A DNA stretch of 34,520 nucleotides from Nocardioides sp. (GTDB taxonomy: Bacteria; Actinomycetota; Actinomycetes; Propionibacteriales; Nocardioidaceae): positions 1 through 34,520 of the forward strand of contig JAUYLL010000098.1 in NCBI GenBank assembly GCA_030698375.1. The letters run 5' to 3'. A program made the position numbers and the translations under genes. Below the pieces are notes generated by a model that ran no database searches, was not told the origin of the DNA, and was given only the letters and a program-made list of their open reading frames with translations. Below are positions 17,338 through 24,898 of the stretch, in pieces; position 1 is the first letter of the stretch, and each line of letters begins with the position of its first letter.

Positions 17338-17944
17338 CAGCACCACTCAGCAAACCGAGGTCGTCGACTTGCGCAGTATTCCGATCTGCTTGAAAACCCG
17401 ACCCCCGGACAAGCACCACGAAAGTCCGCAGCACGATTGCCAGATCCAATCGCGTGCTCCTATTCCGCACGTAATCAACGTCAGCCGTGAGGCGTGCAGA
17501 CCAAGGCAAGTCATTGCGGCCTCGGACCTGCGCGAGTCCGGTCAAGCCAGGAAGCACCACAAACCGCTCCTCAAACTGCGGGGGCAGATTGCGGCCGACC
17601 TCGGGCAACATGGCTCGCGGCCCGATGCCCGCCATCTCCCCACGGACAATGTTGAAAAGCTGGGGAAGTTCATCAATGCTGGTCTTGCGCAGGAATCGTC
17701 CGGTACGCGTGAGCCGACTTGCAGTGGGGTTCGTTCTCAGCAAGAGATCCGCGTCGTTGACCATCGTGCGAAACTTCAAAATTTGGAACTTTTTCCGGTC
17801 CCGTCCAAGCCTCTCTTGCTTGAACAATGTCGGAGACCCGTCAACCACGCGGATCGTCATCGCCGCGAGGAATAGGAGGGGGGACAGGATCACCAGCGCA
17901 AGGGCCGCCGCTAGTCGCTGCAACTTGTAGGGCACCTCAGGCAC
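17330..17944 (-). CDS. PglC-like initiating sugar-phosphate transferase (undecaprenyl-phosphate)
   Basis: About 204 residues, the size of the minimal PglC-type monotopic phosphoglycosyltransferases. An N-terminal hydrophobic re-entrant helix (LQRLAAALALVILSPLLFLA) is followed by the catalytic core. That core has PTLFKQERLGRDRKKFQILKFRTM, TRTGRFLRKTSIDELPQLFNI, RGEMAGIGPRAM and LPGLTGLAQVRGRN. The Asp-Glu of IDELPQ is the conserved catalytic dyad. It transfers a sugar-1-phosphate from a UDP-sugar to undecaprenyl phosphate and so starts repeat-unit assembly. GTG at 17,944 follows GGAAGCGGG and overlaps the aminotransferase stop by 8 bp; GTG at 17,935 is also possible. Its neighbours suggest a 4-amino-4,6-dideoxy-HexNAc derivative as first sugar. 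Confidence 0.92.
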   Translation of the reverse strand: MPEVPYKLQRLAAALALVILSPLLFLAAMTIRVVDGSPTLFKQERLGRDRKKFQILKFRTMVNDADLLLRTNPTASRLTRTGRFLRKTSIDELPQLFNIVRGEMAGIGPRAMLPEVGRNLPPQFEERFVVLPGLTGLAQVRGRNDLPWSARLTADVDYVRNRSTRLDLAIVLRTFVVLVRGSGFQADRNTAQVDDLGLLSGADD

Positions 17945-19079
17945 CCCCGCTTCCGATAACAAGAGCGCCCACGCTGGCCTCAACTCGTTGGAACTCCTCA
18001 TCGGTCAGAGCTGATCCGCTAGGGAGGGTCAGACCATGCGCGAAGGCCTGCTCAGAGCTGCCATCCAGATGCCCGGGCCACCCGCGACTCATCGGCTGGA
18101 GGTGCATCGGCTTCCATACGGGTCGCGTCTCGATGCCAGCAGCTCCCAGCTCTTCGCCGAGCTGCGCGGCAGACCACGACGACCGCGAGGGGTCCACCAG
18201 GATCGCGGTCAACCAGCAGTTGTCGCCGTCGTCACTGTGGCCCCCGAGAATTGAAACTCCGGGCTGATCGGCGAACAGGGCGCGGTACCGCTCGCGCCAC
18301 TGCCGACGGCGACCGATCATGTCGTCCAACCGGGTCAGTTGGGCACGCCCCAGCGCGGCCAGGATGTTGGAGAGTCGGTAGTTGTACCCAACCTCGGTGT
18401 GCTCGTAGTGGGCGACCGGTTCGCGAGACTGGGTCGACAGCTTGCGCACGTGTGCAGCCAGAGCGCCATCGTCGGTCAGCAGCATTCCACCGCCGGAGGT
18501 GGTCATGATCTTGTTGCCGTTAAAAGACAGCACGGCTGCGTCCCCCCAGGCGCCCGCCTGGCGCCCCTCGTGAGTGGCGCCGAAGGACTCGGCGGCATCG
18601 GCCAGGACCTTCACCCCGTAGCGCTCAGCGATGGGCACGATGGTGGAGTAGTCGGCAGACTTGCCCAGCAGATCCACCGGGATGACGACCGGCACGCTCT
18701 CGCTGGCGACGTGCAGCTCTGCGAGGGCTTGCTCGAGCAGGGCCGGGCTCATGTTGCCGGTCTCCGCGTCGCAGTCGACGAAGTACGGGGTGGCGCCGGT
18801 GTAGCGAACGGCGTTGACCGTTGCGGCGAAAGTGAGTGTCGAGACCGGGACGACGTCGCCAGGACCGACCCCCCAGCTCACCAGGGCGAGGTGGAGCGCG
18901 GCCGTCCCGGAGGAGAGCCCGACGGCGTGCGCGACCCCCACCCGCTCGGCGACCTCCTCCTCGAAGGCGGTGAGGTCGGGGCCAGCGGGCGCAACCCAGC
19001 CTGATCGCATCGCGCGGAGGACGTACTCCTCCTCCAGGCGGCCGGTGTCGGGTGAGGAGAGCAGGATCTTGTAGTCCAC
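17937..19079 (-). CDS. PglE-like UDP-4-keto-6-deoxy-GlcNAc aminotransferase (DegT/DnrJ/EryC1)
   Basis: A 380-residue PLP enzyme. It shows VGLSSGTAALHLALVSWGV, TLTFAATVNAVRYTGATP, LADAAESFGATHEG, and LSFNGNKIMTTSGGGML with Lys190 as Schiff-base lysine, then TRPVWKPMHLQP. The SFNGNKI-TTSGGGML and WKPMHLQP signatures are those of PglE/LegC-type enzymes that aminate C4 of UDP-4-keto-6-deoxy-GlcNAc. GTG at 19,079 follows a GGGGGGAA ribosome-binding site. It is the first gene of the long minus-strand run and divergent from the Wzz/kinase gene. No retaining 4,6-dehydratase (PglF type) is in the window to make its substrate; CapE makes the 5-epimer. Composition is closer to the host than the genes downstream. 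Confidence 0.92.
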   Translation of the reverse strand: MDYKILLSSPDTGRLEEEYVLRAMRSGWVAPAGPDLTAFEEEVAERVGVAHAVGLSSGTAALHLALVSWGVGPGDVVPVSTLTFAATVNAVRYTGATPYFVDCDAETGNMSPALLEQALAELHVASESVPVVIPVDLLGKSADYSTIVPIAERYGVKVLADAAESFGATHEGRQAGAWGDAAVLSFNGNKIMTTSGGGMLLTDDGALAAHVRKLSTQSREPVAHYEHTEVGYNYRLSNILAALGRAQLTRLDDMIGRRRQWRERYRALFADQPGVSILGGHSDDGDNCWLTAILVDPSRSSWSAAQLGEELGAAGIETRPVWKPMHLQPMSRGWPGHLDGSSEQAFAHGLTLPSGSALTDEEFQRVEASVGALVIGSGGA

Positions 19080-19199
19080 GATCCAATTCCCCCCGGACAG
19101 CATCGACAACACGGCGCGAGGCAGTCTGCCACTTCGTTACAGTGAGCGCGCGCGGAAGCGTCGATCTGGACGACCAGCAGCCTGAAGTGAGGATTTCTT
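19080..19199. promoter_or_regulatory. Divergent promoter region between the aminotransferase and the Wzz/kinase gene
   Basis: This 120-bp spacer lies between two divergent genes, so it should hold promoters for both glycan operons. I see a GGGGGGAA ribosome-binding site for the minus-strand gene and GAGG eight bases before the plus-strand GTG. I see no convincing -35/-10 pair or operator. Confidence 0.4.
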
Positions 19200-20639
19200 G
19201 TGGAACTGCGCGACTACCTGAGGATCGCGCGACGGCGCTGGAAGCTCATCGTCGGCAGCGTGCTCGTGGTCGTCGCGGTCTCCGCCGCGCTGACCTACCA
19301 GATGACCCCCCAGTACGCCTCCACCGCGCGCCTCTTCGTCTCCACCACGCCCTCCGACACAAGCGAGGCGTACACAGGTGGACTTTTCGCCTCCCAGCGC
19401 GTTACGTCCTACGCCGACCTAGCCTCCGGGCGCGAGCTGGCCGACCGGGTCATCGATGACCTCGGGCTGACCCTTGAAAGCACCGCACTTGTTTCGAAGG
19501 TGGCCGCCTCGGTGGTGCCCGAGACCGTGCTCCTTCAGATCCGGGTCACCGACCCTCGGCCGGCGGAGGCGCAGCGAATCGCCAGCTCCTACGCCGACCA
19601 ACTGGTCGACTTCGTCGAGGAGCTGGAGACCGCCCCTGGGGCCCGGAACGCACCGATCAAGGCGACCGTCGTCGACGCCGCCGACTTCAACTCGGCCCCT
19701 GTCTCCCCCAACCCGGTCCGCAACCTTGGCCTCGCCCTCGTCCTCGGCCTGCTGCTTGGCTTCGGTCTTGCGGTGCTCCGCGAGCTCCTCGACACCACCG
19801 TGAAGTCCGGTGACGACATCGCGACCGCCACCACCGCGCCGGTAATGGGAAACATCGCCTACGACAGCCAAGCCACCAAACGGCCGCTGGTCACTGATTT
19901 GGAGTCCCACGCCCCCCGGGTGGAGGCCTTCCGCGTGCTGCGCACCAACATGCAGTTCGTCGACGTCGACTCCGACACCAACATCTTCGTCGTCACCTCC
20001 GCCCTGCCCGAGGAAGGCAAGACGACCACCTCCTGCAACCTGGCCATCACCCTCGCCCAGGCCGGCCAGCGGGTGCTGCTCGTCGACGCCGACCTCCGGC
20101 GCCCCAAGGTTGCCGGCATCCTCGGGCTCGAGAAGGCCGTCGGCCTCACCACCGTGCTGCTCGGTCGCATCGAGCTCGACGACGCTCTCCAGCACGACCC
20201 GGAGACCGGGCTGGCCGTCCTCACCAGCGGGGCCGTTCCGCCCAACCCTGCCGAGTTGCTCCAGTCGCACGCGATGGCCGACGTGCTCAAGGAGCTGCGC
20301 CGGCGCTACGACGTCGTCATCATCGACGCCCCGCCGCTGCTGCCCGTCACCGACGCCGCGCTGCTCACCTCGCAGTCCGACGGCGCGCTGCTCGTCGTAC
20401 GTCACGGCAAGACCACGAAGGACCAGCTCGCGCACGCCGTCGAGCGGCTCGAGGGCGTCGACGCCAAGGCCGTCGGGGTCGTCATGAACATGATCCCCGT
20501 GCGGCGGGGCAAGGGCGGGGACTCGTACTACGGCTACGGGTATGGCTACGGCTACGCCCCCGAGCCAACAGCGTCAGAGGAGCCGGACTCGTCCAAGCCT
20601 CGGGGGAAGCATGCGAACCAGGAGTCTGGTGCGGCCTAA
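19200..20639 (+). CDS. Chain-length determinant fused to bacterial tyrosine kinase (Wzz/CapAB-type BY-kinase)
   Basis: A 479-residue single-chain protein. An N-terminal Wzz domain (MELRDYLRIARRRWKLIVGS) has one membrane helix near residues 18-36. The extracytoplasmic helices follow, then a second helix near 175-197 after a Pro-rich APVSPNPVRN motif. The cytoplasmic kinase has Walker A SALPEEGKTTTSCN (Lys274), Walker A' VLLVDADLRRP and Walker B VVIIDAPPLLPV. The C-terminus carries a tyrosine cluster, YYGYGYGYGY, the usual autophosphorylation tail. It should control polymer length and export through phosphorylation cycling. GTG at 19,200 is preceded by GAGG at 8 bases. No cognate low-molecular-weight or PHP phosphatase is visible. 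Its 3' end overlaps the next gene by 29 bp. Confidence 0.95.
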   Translation: MELRDYLRIARRRWKLIVGSVLVVVAVSAALTYQMTPQYASTARLFVSTTPSDTSEAYTGGLFASQRVTSYADLASGRELADRVIDDLGLTLESTALVSKVAASVVPETVLLQIRVTDPRPAEAQRIASSYADQLVDFVEELETAPGARNAPIKATVVDAADFNSAPVSPNPVRNLGLALVLGLLLGFGLAVLRELLDTTVKSGDDIATATTAPVMGNIAYDSQATKRPLVTDLESHAPRVEAFRVLRTNMQFVDVDSDTNIFVVTSALPEEGKTTTSCNLAITLAQAGQRVLLVDADLRRPKVAGILGLEKAVGLTTVLLGRIELDDALQHDPETGLAVLTSGAVPPNPAELLQSHAMADVLKELRRRYDVVIIDAPPLLPVTDAALLTSQSDGALLVVRHGKTTKDQLAHAVERLEGVDAKAVGVVMNMIPVRRGKGGDSYYGYGYGYGYAPEPTASEEPDSSKPRGKHANQESGAA

Positions 20640-22812
20640 CGGGGTCTCGACACACCGCTTTCAGGCTCGCGGCACTCGACCACCCAGTAAGCCGACTCGC
20701 CCCCCTCGACACGAGCTGGGGATCGCGACGGCGGTGGTGCTCGTGGCACTGGGCGCGGTCACGGCGGTGCTGCTCGCGTCGCCGGCGACACCGCTGAGCG
20801 AGCTCGTCTCGCCACTGGCGCTGATGGTCGCCGGGGGCGGCGCCTCCGCCAGCTGCTGGGTCCGCGCCTGGCGCAGCGAGGGGCACCGCCGACGGGCCTG
20901 GGAGCTGATCGGCACCGCCGGGCTCATCGTCGTGGCCGGCAACGTCATCGGAGCGCTCACCGCCGGGGTGGAGGGGCTCTCGACCACGGTCAACGACACC
21001 GGCATCGCCATCGCCCTGGTCGTCGCCATCGCGGGCTTGCTGCTCTTTCCCCGCCGCCGCGAGGGTTTCGACCTCGCCACGCTCGTCCTCGACGGGCTGG
21101 TGGCCGGGTCCGCGGGGCTCATCATCGCCAGCTCACTGATCTACGAGGACCTGCTCGCCGCGACCAGCGGTGGCCTGCTCTCGGGCATCGCCGTGCTCAT
21201 CCTGCCCGTCCTCGACGTCGTCATCGCCACCATCGCAATGCTGCTGTTCCTGCGCTCCGGCCGCGCCGACCGTCAGGCTCTCGCACTCATCGCCGCCGGC
21301 TTCACCGCCTACGTGATCAGCGACCTCACCTACGTCGTCGCGCAGGCCGACGGCGCCTACGCCTTCGGGACCTGGACCGACCTCGGCTGGATCGCCGGGT
21401 ACGCCCTCATCGGCCTCGCCGCCTGGGTCCCCGCCGGCGTCGACACACCGGCCAAGGCCCGCGGCCAGCACACCTACGGTGACACCGTCGGCACCGTCGC
21501 GATCTTCACCGTGCTCTTCGCCGCCGGCATCGTCCAGACGGTCGCGCCGCACGACGACAGCTTCTACCTCGGCCGGATCCTGCTCTGGGCCGTCCTCGTC
21601 TCCGCCGCGGTGGCCCGCCAACTGCTCCTGGCCCACGAGAACAACGCGCTGCGCCGCGGTCTCGAACAGCGCGTCGCCGACCAGACCGCCGACCTCCAGC
21701 GCTGGGCCGAACAGACCCGCGCCCTGCTCGACAGCGTCGGTGACGGGATCTACGGCGTCGACACCGCCGGACGGATCACCTTCCTCAACCGCTCCGCGCG
21801 CGAGATGCTCGGCCTCGACGAGCGGATCATCGGCACAGGCAACGCCCACGAGCTCTTCCACGCCCCCGACCGCGACGGGACGCCGTACCCGATCAGCGGG
21901 TGCTACATCACCGAGGCCATCGAGTCGGCCGCCATCGCGCGCGCGGAGGAGGACGTCTACCTGCGCCAGGACGGCTCCCCCCTCGCCGTCGAGATCACCG
22001 CCTCCCCCCTCCTCGACGGCGGCCGCGAGGTCACCGGGGCGGTCGTCGCCTTCCGCGACGCCACCGAGCGGCGGGAGGTCGAGCGGATGAAGGAGGAGTT
22101 CCTCTCCGTCGTCAGCCACGAGCTGCGGACCCCGCTGACCGCTATCCGCGGCAGCCTCGGCCTCATCAGCGGTGGCGCGATGGGCCAGCTCGACCCCGAG
22201 GTCCAGTCCCTGGCGTCCATGGCCCTCGACAGCTCCGAGCGGCTCAGCCGCCTCGTCAACGACATCCTCGACGTCGAGCGGCTGACCTCGGGGACCTTCG
22301 ACATGCACCGCACCCCGCACCAGCCCGAGCAGATCCTCAAGGCCGCCGCCCTCGAGCTCGCCAGCCTCGCCCGCGGCGCCGGCATCACCCTCGAGGTGCA
22401 GGTCGTCCCGGGCACCACGGCCGTCGCGGCGGACGCGGACCGCTTCGCCCAGGTGATGGCCAACCTCGTCGGCAACGCCGTGAAGTTCTCCGACGCCGGC
22501 AGCGTCGTCACCCTCGCCGCATCCCCGCACGAGGACCGCGACGACCTGATCGTCTTCACCGTGCGCGACGAGGGCCGCGGCATCCCCCCCGAGAAGCTCG
22601 ACCTCGTCTTCGAACGCTTTCGCCAGGTCGACTCCTCCGATGCCCGCCGCGAGGGCGGCACCGGCCTTGGCCTGGCCATCACCAAGGCGATCGTCGCCCA
22701 GATGGGCGGCCGAGTCTGGGCCGAGAGCACCGTCGGCGAAGGCAGCACCTTCTTCTTCACGCTGCCCGCCGCCACCCACCGCGACGAGGTCGGCCACGGC
22801 GGATCGCGCTGA
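20611..22812 (+). CDS. Membrane histidine kinase with ten-helix sensor and PAS domain
   Basis: About 733 residues. After a basic leader there are roughly ten transmembrane helices up to residue 340, a short coiled segment (LEQRVADQTADLQRWAEQ), and a PAS domain (ALLDSVGDGIYGVDTAGRITFLNRSA, about 370-490). The HisKA domain has phospho-acceptor His503 in FLSVVSHELRTPLTAI. The ATPase domain has N box VMANLVGNAVKFSD, G1 DEGRGIPPEKLD and G2 GGTGLGLAITKAI. It autophosphorylates in response to an unknown membrane or PAS signal. ATG at 20,611 directly follows GGGGGAAG and overlaps the Wzz/kinase gene by 29 bp, suggesting co-expression. No response regulator follows on the same strand; a lone receiver is encoded convergently 450 bp away. 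Confidence 0.93.
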   Translation: MRTRSLVRPNGVSTHRFQARGTRPPSKPTRPPRHELGIATAVVLVALGAVTAVLLASPATPLSELVSPLALMVAGGGASASCWVRAWRSEGHRRRAWELIGTAGLIVVAGNVIGALTAGVEGLSTTVNDTGIAIALVVAIAGLLLFPRRREGFDLATLVLDGLVAGSAGLIIASSLIYEDLLAATSGGLLSGIAVLILPVLDVVIATIAMLLFLRSGRADRQALALIAAGFTAYVISDLTYVVAQADGAYAFGTWTDLGWIAGYALIGLAAWVPAGVDTPAKARGQHTYGDTVGTVAIFTVLFAAGIVQTVAPHDDSFYLGRILLWAVLVSAAVARQLLLAHENNALRRGLEQRVADQTADLQRWAEQTRALLDSVGDGIYGVDTAGRITFLNRSAREMLGLDERIIGTGNAHELFHAPDRDGTPYPISGCYITEAIESAAIARAEEDVYLRQDGSPLAVEITASPLLDGGREVTGAVVAFRDATERREVERMKEEFLSVVSHELRTPLTAIRGSLGLISGGAMGQLDPEVQSLASMALDSSERLSRLVNDILDVERLTSGTFDMHRTPHQPEQILKAAALELASLARGAGITLEVQVVPGTTAVAADADRFAQVMANLVGNAVKFSDAGSVVTLAASPHEDRDDLIVFTVRDEGRGIPPEKLDLVFERFRQVDSSDARREGGTGLGLAITKAIVAQMGGRVWAESTVGEGSTFFFTLPAATHRDEVGHGGSR

Positions 22813-22816
22813 GGGA

Positions 22817-23263
22817 TCAGCCCTGCCGGCTGCTCCAGCCGAGCACCGCACCGACGAACGCGCCAGCGGTGTTCGCGACGACGTCCTCGACCTGGGCGGA
22901 GCGACCGACGAGGAACGCGAACTGCACGGTCTCGACCGACAACGAGGCGACGAAGCCGTAGGCGGTCCAGTCGCGCCACGTCGTCTCCGGGAACGCCCAC
23001 AGCCCGAGGAACGCCAGCGGGGCGATGGCGAGCGCGTTGAGCGCGAACTCCACCCGCCGCCCAGTCGCGACGGACTCGGGCACGCCGACGGCGTGGGCGA
23101 GGTCGGCCACCCAGCCCACAGTGCTGCTGGGGAGCGCCGCCGACGGGCTGAGCAGGAAGACGGCGACCACGAGGCCGCCGAGGACGAGGCCCACCCGCGC
23201 GAGCCGGGTCCGGCGCTCGTCGCGAGCGGTGGGTCTCTCGATGTCACCGCTCCGCGAAGGCAC
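22817..23263 (-). CDS. VanZ-like membrane protein
   Basis: A 148-residue protein with four predicted membrane helices. It has the VanZ-family pattern: RRVEFALNALAIAPLAFLGLWA (Glu-Asn in the second helix), then SLSVETVQFAFLVGRSAQVEDVVANTAGAFVGAVLG, where the polar residues align with the family's conserved SL-IE-xQ and R-x-D-DV-xNT. VanZ proteins are linked to teicoplanin resistance and membrane stress, but their biochemical activity is unknown. The GTG at 23,263 overlaps the receiver stop by one base (TAGTG), so it is the last gene of a coupled operon. It converges on the histidine kinase with only 4 bp between stops. Confidence 0.85.
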   Translation of the reverse strand: MPSRSGDIERPTARDERRTRLARVGLVLGGLVVAVFLLSPSAALPSSTVGWVADLAHAVGVPESVATGRRVEFALNALAIAPLAFLGLWAFPETTWRDWTAYGFVASLSVETVQFAFLVGRSAQVEDVVANTAGAFVGAVLGWSSRQG

Positions 23264-23643
23264 TACTTCTGCCAGCCGAGCATCGCCACCAGTTCGTCGG
23301 CCAGCGACATCGGGTCGAACGGCTTCGCGACCACCCCGGCGACCGGCAGGTCGTCCCAGGGCTGGGCCTCTCCCACGCTCTTCTTCGCCGTCACCATCAC
23401 GATCGGAATGTGCGCCGTCGCCGGGTCGGCCAGCAGCCGCTGCGCGGTCTCGATGCCGTCCATCTCCGGCATCATCAGGTCCAGCAGGATCACCGCCGGC
23501 TGGTGCTCGCGCGCCAGGTCCAGCGCCTTCGCCCCACGATCGGTGTCCACCACCTGCCAGCCGGCCACCTTCACCAGCGCCAGCCGGGTGATCATCCGGA
23601 CGTCCTCGTCGTCGTCGACGACCAGGGCCAGGGGCGTGCTCAT
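23263..23643 (-). CDS. Stand-alone response-regulator receiver domain
   Basis: A 126-residue single receiver with no output domain. The acidic pocket is VVDDDEDVR (Asp10-Asp11), the phospho-acceptor is Asp55 in ILLDLMMPEMDG, the conserved Thr is in VMVTAKKS, and the lysine is in VAKPFDP. Such receivers act through protein partners or phosphotransfer. ATG at 23,643 overlaps the upstream stop in an ATGA junction, and its own stop overlaps the VanZ start. The natural partner in the window is the kinase at 20,611-22,812, but pairing is not shown by the sequence. Confidence 0.95.
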   Translation of the reverse strand: MSTPLALVVDDDEDVRMITRLALVKVAGWQVVDTDRGAKALDLAREHQPAVILLDLMMPEMDGIETAQRLLADPATAHIPIVMVTAKKSVGEAQPWDDLPVAGVVAKPFDPMSLADELVAMLGWQK

Positions 23644-24221
23644 CCGGGCCCTCCCGAGAAGTCCACGGTGAAGTAGGCCTGCCGGTCCACCTCCGCGGTC
23701 ACCCCACGCCCGCGCTGGACCGCGCGGATGATCGCGTCGTTGATGCCGGTCTCGTCGATGTTGAAGCCACAGGCGTCCCAACCGACGACCACGCCCGCGC
23801 GGCGGGCCTGCACCATCATCTCCTCGAGCATCGCGTGAAAGGTACCGCCCCGCTGGGCGCTCGCGTCGACCATGGTGAAGCCGAGGTACCAGATCGCGCC
23901 GCGGGCGGCGTGCTCCGGGTGCAGCCGGACGTAGTACTCCGGGCTCGCCCACGGCACCGCCGCCAGGTCCCGCGCCAGCGTGGAGAGGCCGAGGAAGCCA
24001 CCCTCGTCGGTCTCGGCGACGTACTTGTCGATCCGGTCGTCACCCATCTCCTCGACGAACTCCTCGAGGTCGAGGACGTGGCGGGCCGCGGCGAGGGTGC
24101 GCAGGTGGCCGAAGGTCGCCTCGTAGATCGGGTAGAGGGCCGTGGCCTCGGTCTCTTCGATCACCGGGCGGCAGACCACCCGCGGCGCCGGCGCGAAGGT
24201 CCCCAGGGCTGACTCAGGCAC
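23640..24221 (-). CDS. GNAT-like protein of unknown substrate
   Basis: About 193 residues. The fold pattern looks like a divergent N-acetyltransferase: RPVIEETEATALYPIYEATF, DKYVAETDEGGFLGLSTL, then WYLGFTMVDASAQRGGTFHAMLEEMM. In the last segment QRGGTFHAML occupies the place of the acetyl-CoA loop, and WDACGFNIDE follows. The canonical Q/R-x-x-G-x-G/A is only approximately kept, so catalytic competence is uncertain. GTG at 24,221 overlaps the decarboxylase stop by 8 bp; GTG at 24,227 is an alternative. Translation is coupled on both sides. Acylation of the decarboxylase product agmatine would be an attractive but untested role; it could also be a non-enzymatic sensor. Confidence 0.6.
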   Translation of the reverse strand: MPESALGTFAPAPRVVCRPVIEETEATALYPIYEATFGHLRTLAAARHVLDLEEFVEEMGDDRIDKYVAETDEGGFLGLSTLARDLAAVPWASPEYYVRLHPEHAARGAIWYLGFTMVDASAQRGGTFHAMLEEMMVQARRAGVVVGWDACGFNIDETGINDAIIRAVQRGRGVTAEVDRQAYFTVDFSGGPG

Positions 24222-24696
24222 GGGCACCGTCCCAGGATTCCACCGCGTAGGTGGCGACCACCAGCGCACACACCGGCAGGTCGAGGCAGTGGGCGCTGGC
24301 CACCTGGTGGTGGACCGGGCCGAACTCGCGCCCACGGCGCCGGGCCATGTCGCCGAGGCTGAGCTCGATCAGCTCGCGCACCGACTCCTCGCTGCCACTG
24401 TGGTGCTCCACGAACAGTCCCCCGCGGTCCTCGTCGAGCACCCAGCCCAGGCCCGCCCACGCGGACTCCCCGCGCAGCTCGGCGTGGGCCACCGCGGTCA
24501 CGCAGTAGAGCTTGTCGCCGTGGATGGCGGGCAGTTGCTCGGGCGACTCCTCGACCACGACGTCGGCCGCCGGCGGGACCACCGACGAGAGCGGGATCAG
24601 GTTGAGGTCGGCCAGTCCGGCCTGGTGAAGCGCGTCGTCGAACGCCGACATCGGGGTACGGCCGGTGCCGGTCGCGCTCCGGACGCTGATGGTCAG
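24214..24696 (-). CDS. Pyruvoyl-dependent arginine decarboxylase (PvlArgDC family)
   Basis: About 160 residues, matching the roughly 165-aa archaeal enzyme. TISVRSATGTGRTPMSAFDDAL corresponds to the first strand and helix. LNLIPLSSVVPP holds the self-cleavage site Ser37-Ser38 preceded by Asn32, and GGLFVEHHSGSEES holds the catalytic Glu97. Family members cleave between the serines, turn the second into pyruvoyl, and decarboxylate arginine to agmatine. The start is unusual. No ATG, GTG or TTG lies close upstream of the essential first strand; ATG at 24,651 would delete it. I use CTG at 24,696 although no ribosome-binding site is evident. The frame stays open to 24,933. It is first in a coupled operon with GNAT-like, receiver and VanZ genes. 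Confidence 0.82.
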   Translation of the reverse strand: MTISVRSATGTGRTPMSAFDDALHQAGLADLNLIPLSSVVPPAADVVVEESPEQLPAIHGDKLYCVTAVAHAELRGESAWAGLGWVLDEDRGGLFVEHHSGSEESVRELIELSLGDMARRRGREFGPVHHQVASAHCLDLPVCALVVATYAVESWDGARA

Positions 24697-24898
24697 GCGG
24701 GGGGCGGACCTAGAGGTGCCTTGTTGTGTGCCGATGACGGATCTCCCGAGAAACGACTCTGGGGCGGGGTGGAGGGGCCCAGCGTCATTGTCGCGCGTCA
24801 GGGATGCGGCGCGCGAACCGGGATGCTCAAGAGAGGCGCAAGATTGGCGTGCGCACGTTGGTTCTCGACCCCCCAGATCCACGACGTACGGTTCCGGC

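Larger units (their letters stand above)
5640..17944. other. Lower-GC glycan-biosynthesis block (probable horizontally exchanged island)
   Basis: From inside cysN to about the start of the PglC-like gene the third-position G/C bias collapses. It is weakest around 5.9-12.3 kb and partly restored between 12.3 and 17.9 kb. It then returns to chromosomal style in the aminotransferase and Wzz/kinase genes. The block holds the serotype-type genes: polymerase, flippase, transferases and dedicated sugar synthesis. No integrase, insertion sequence or direct terminal repeat is visible, so exchange by homologous recombination through flanking conserved genes is more likely than a self-mobile island. The limits are estimated by eye. 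Confidence 0.6.

Noticed and set aside
21133-23247. 700-codon minus-strand frame opposite the histidine kinase
   Set aside because: It mirrors the kinase coding sequence and shows only Gly/Ala/Asp-rich low-complexity translation.
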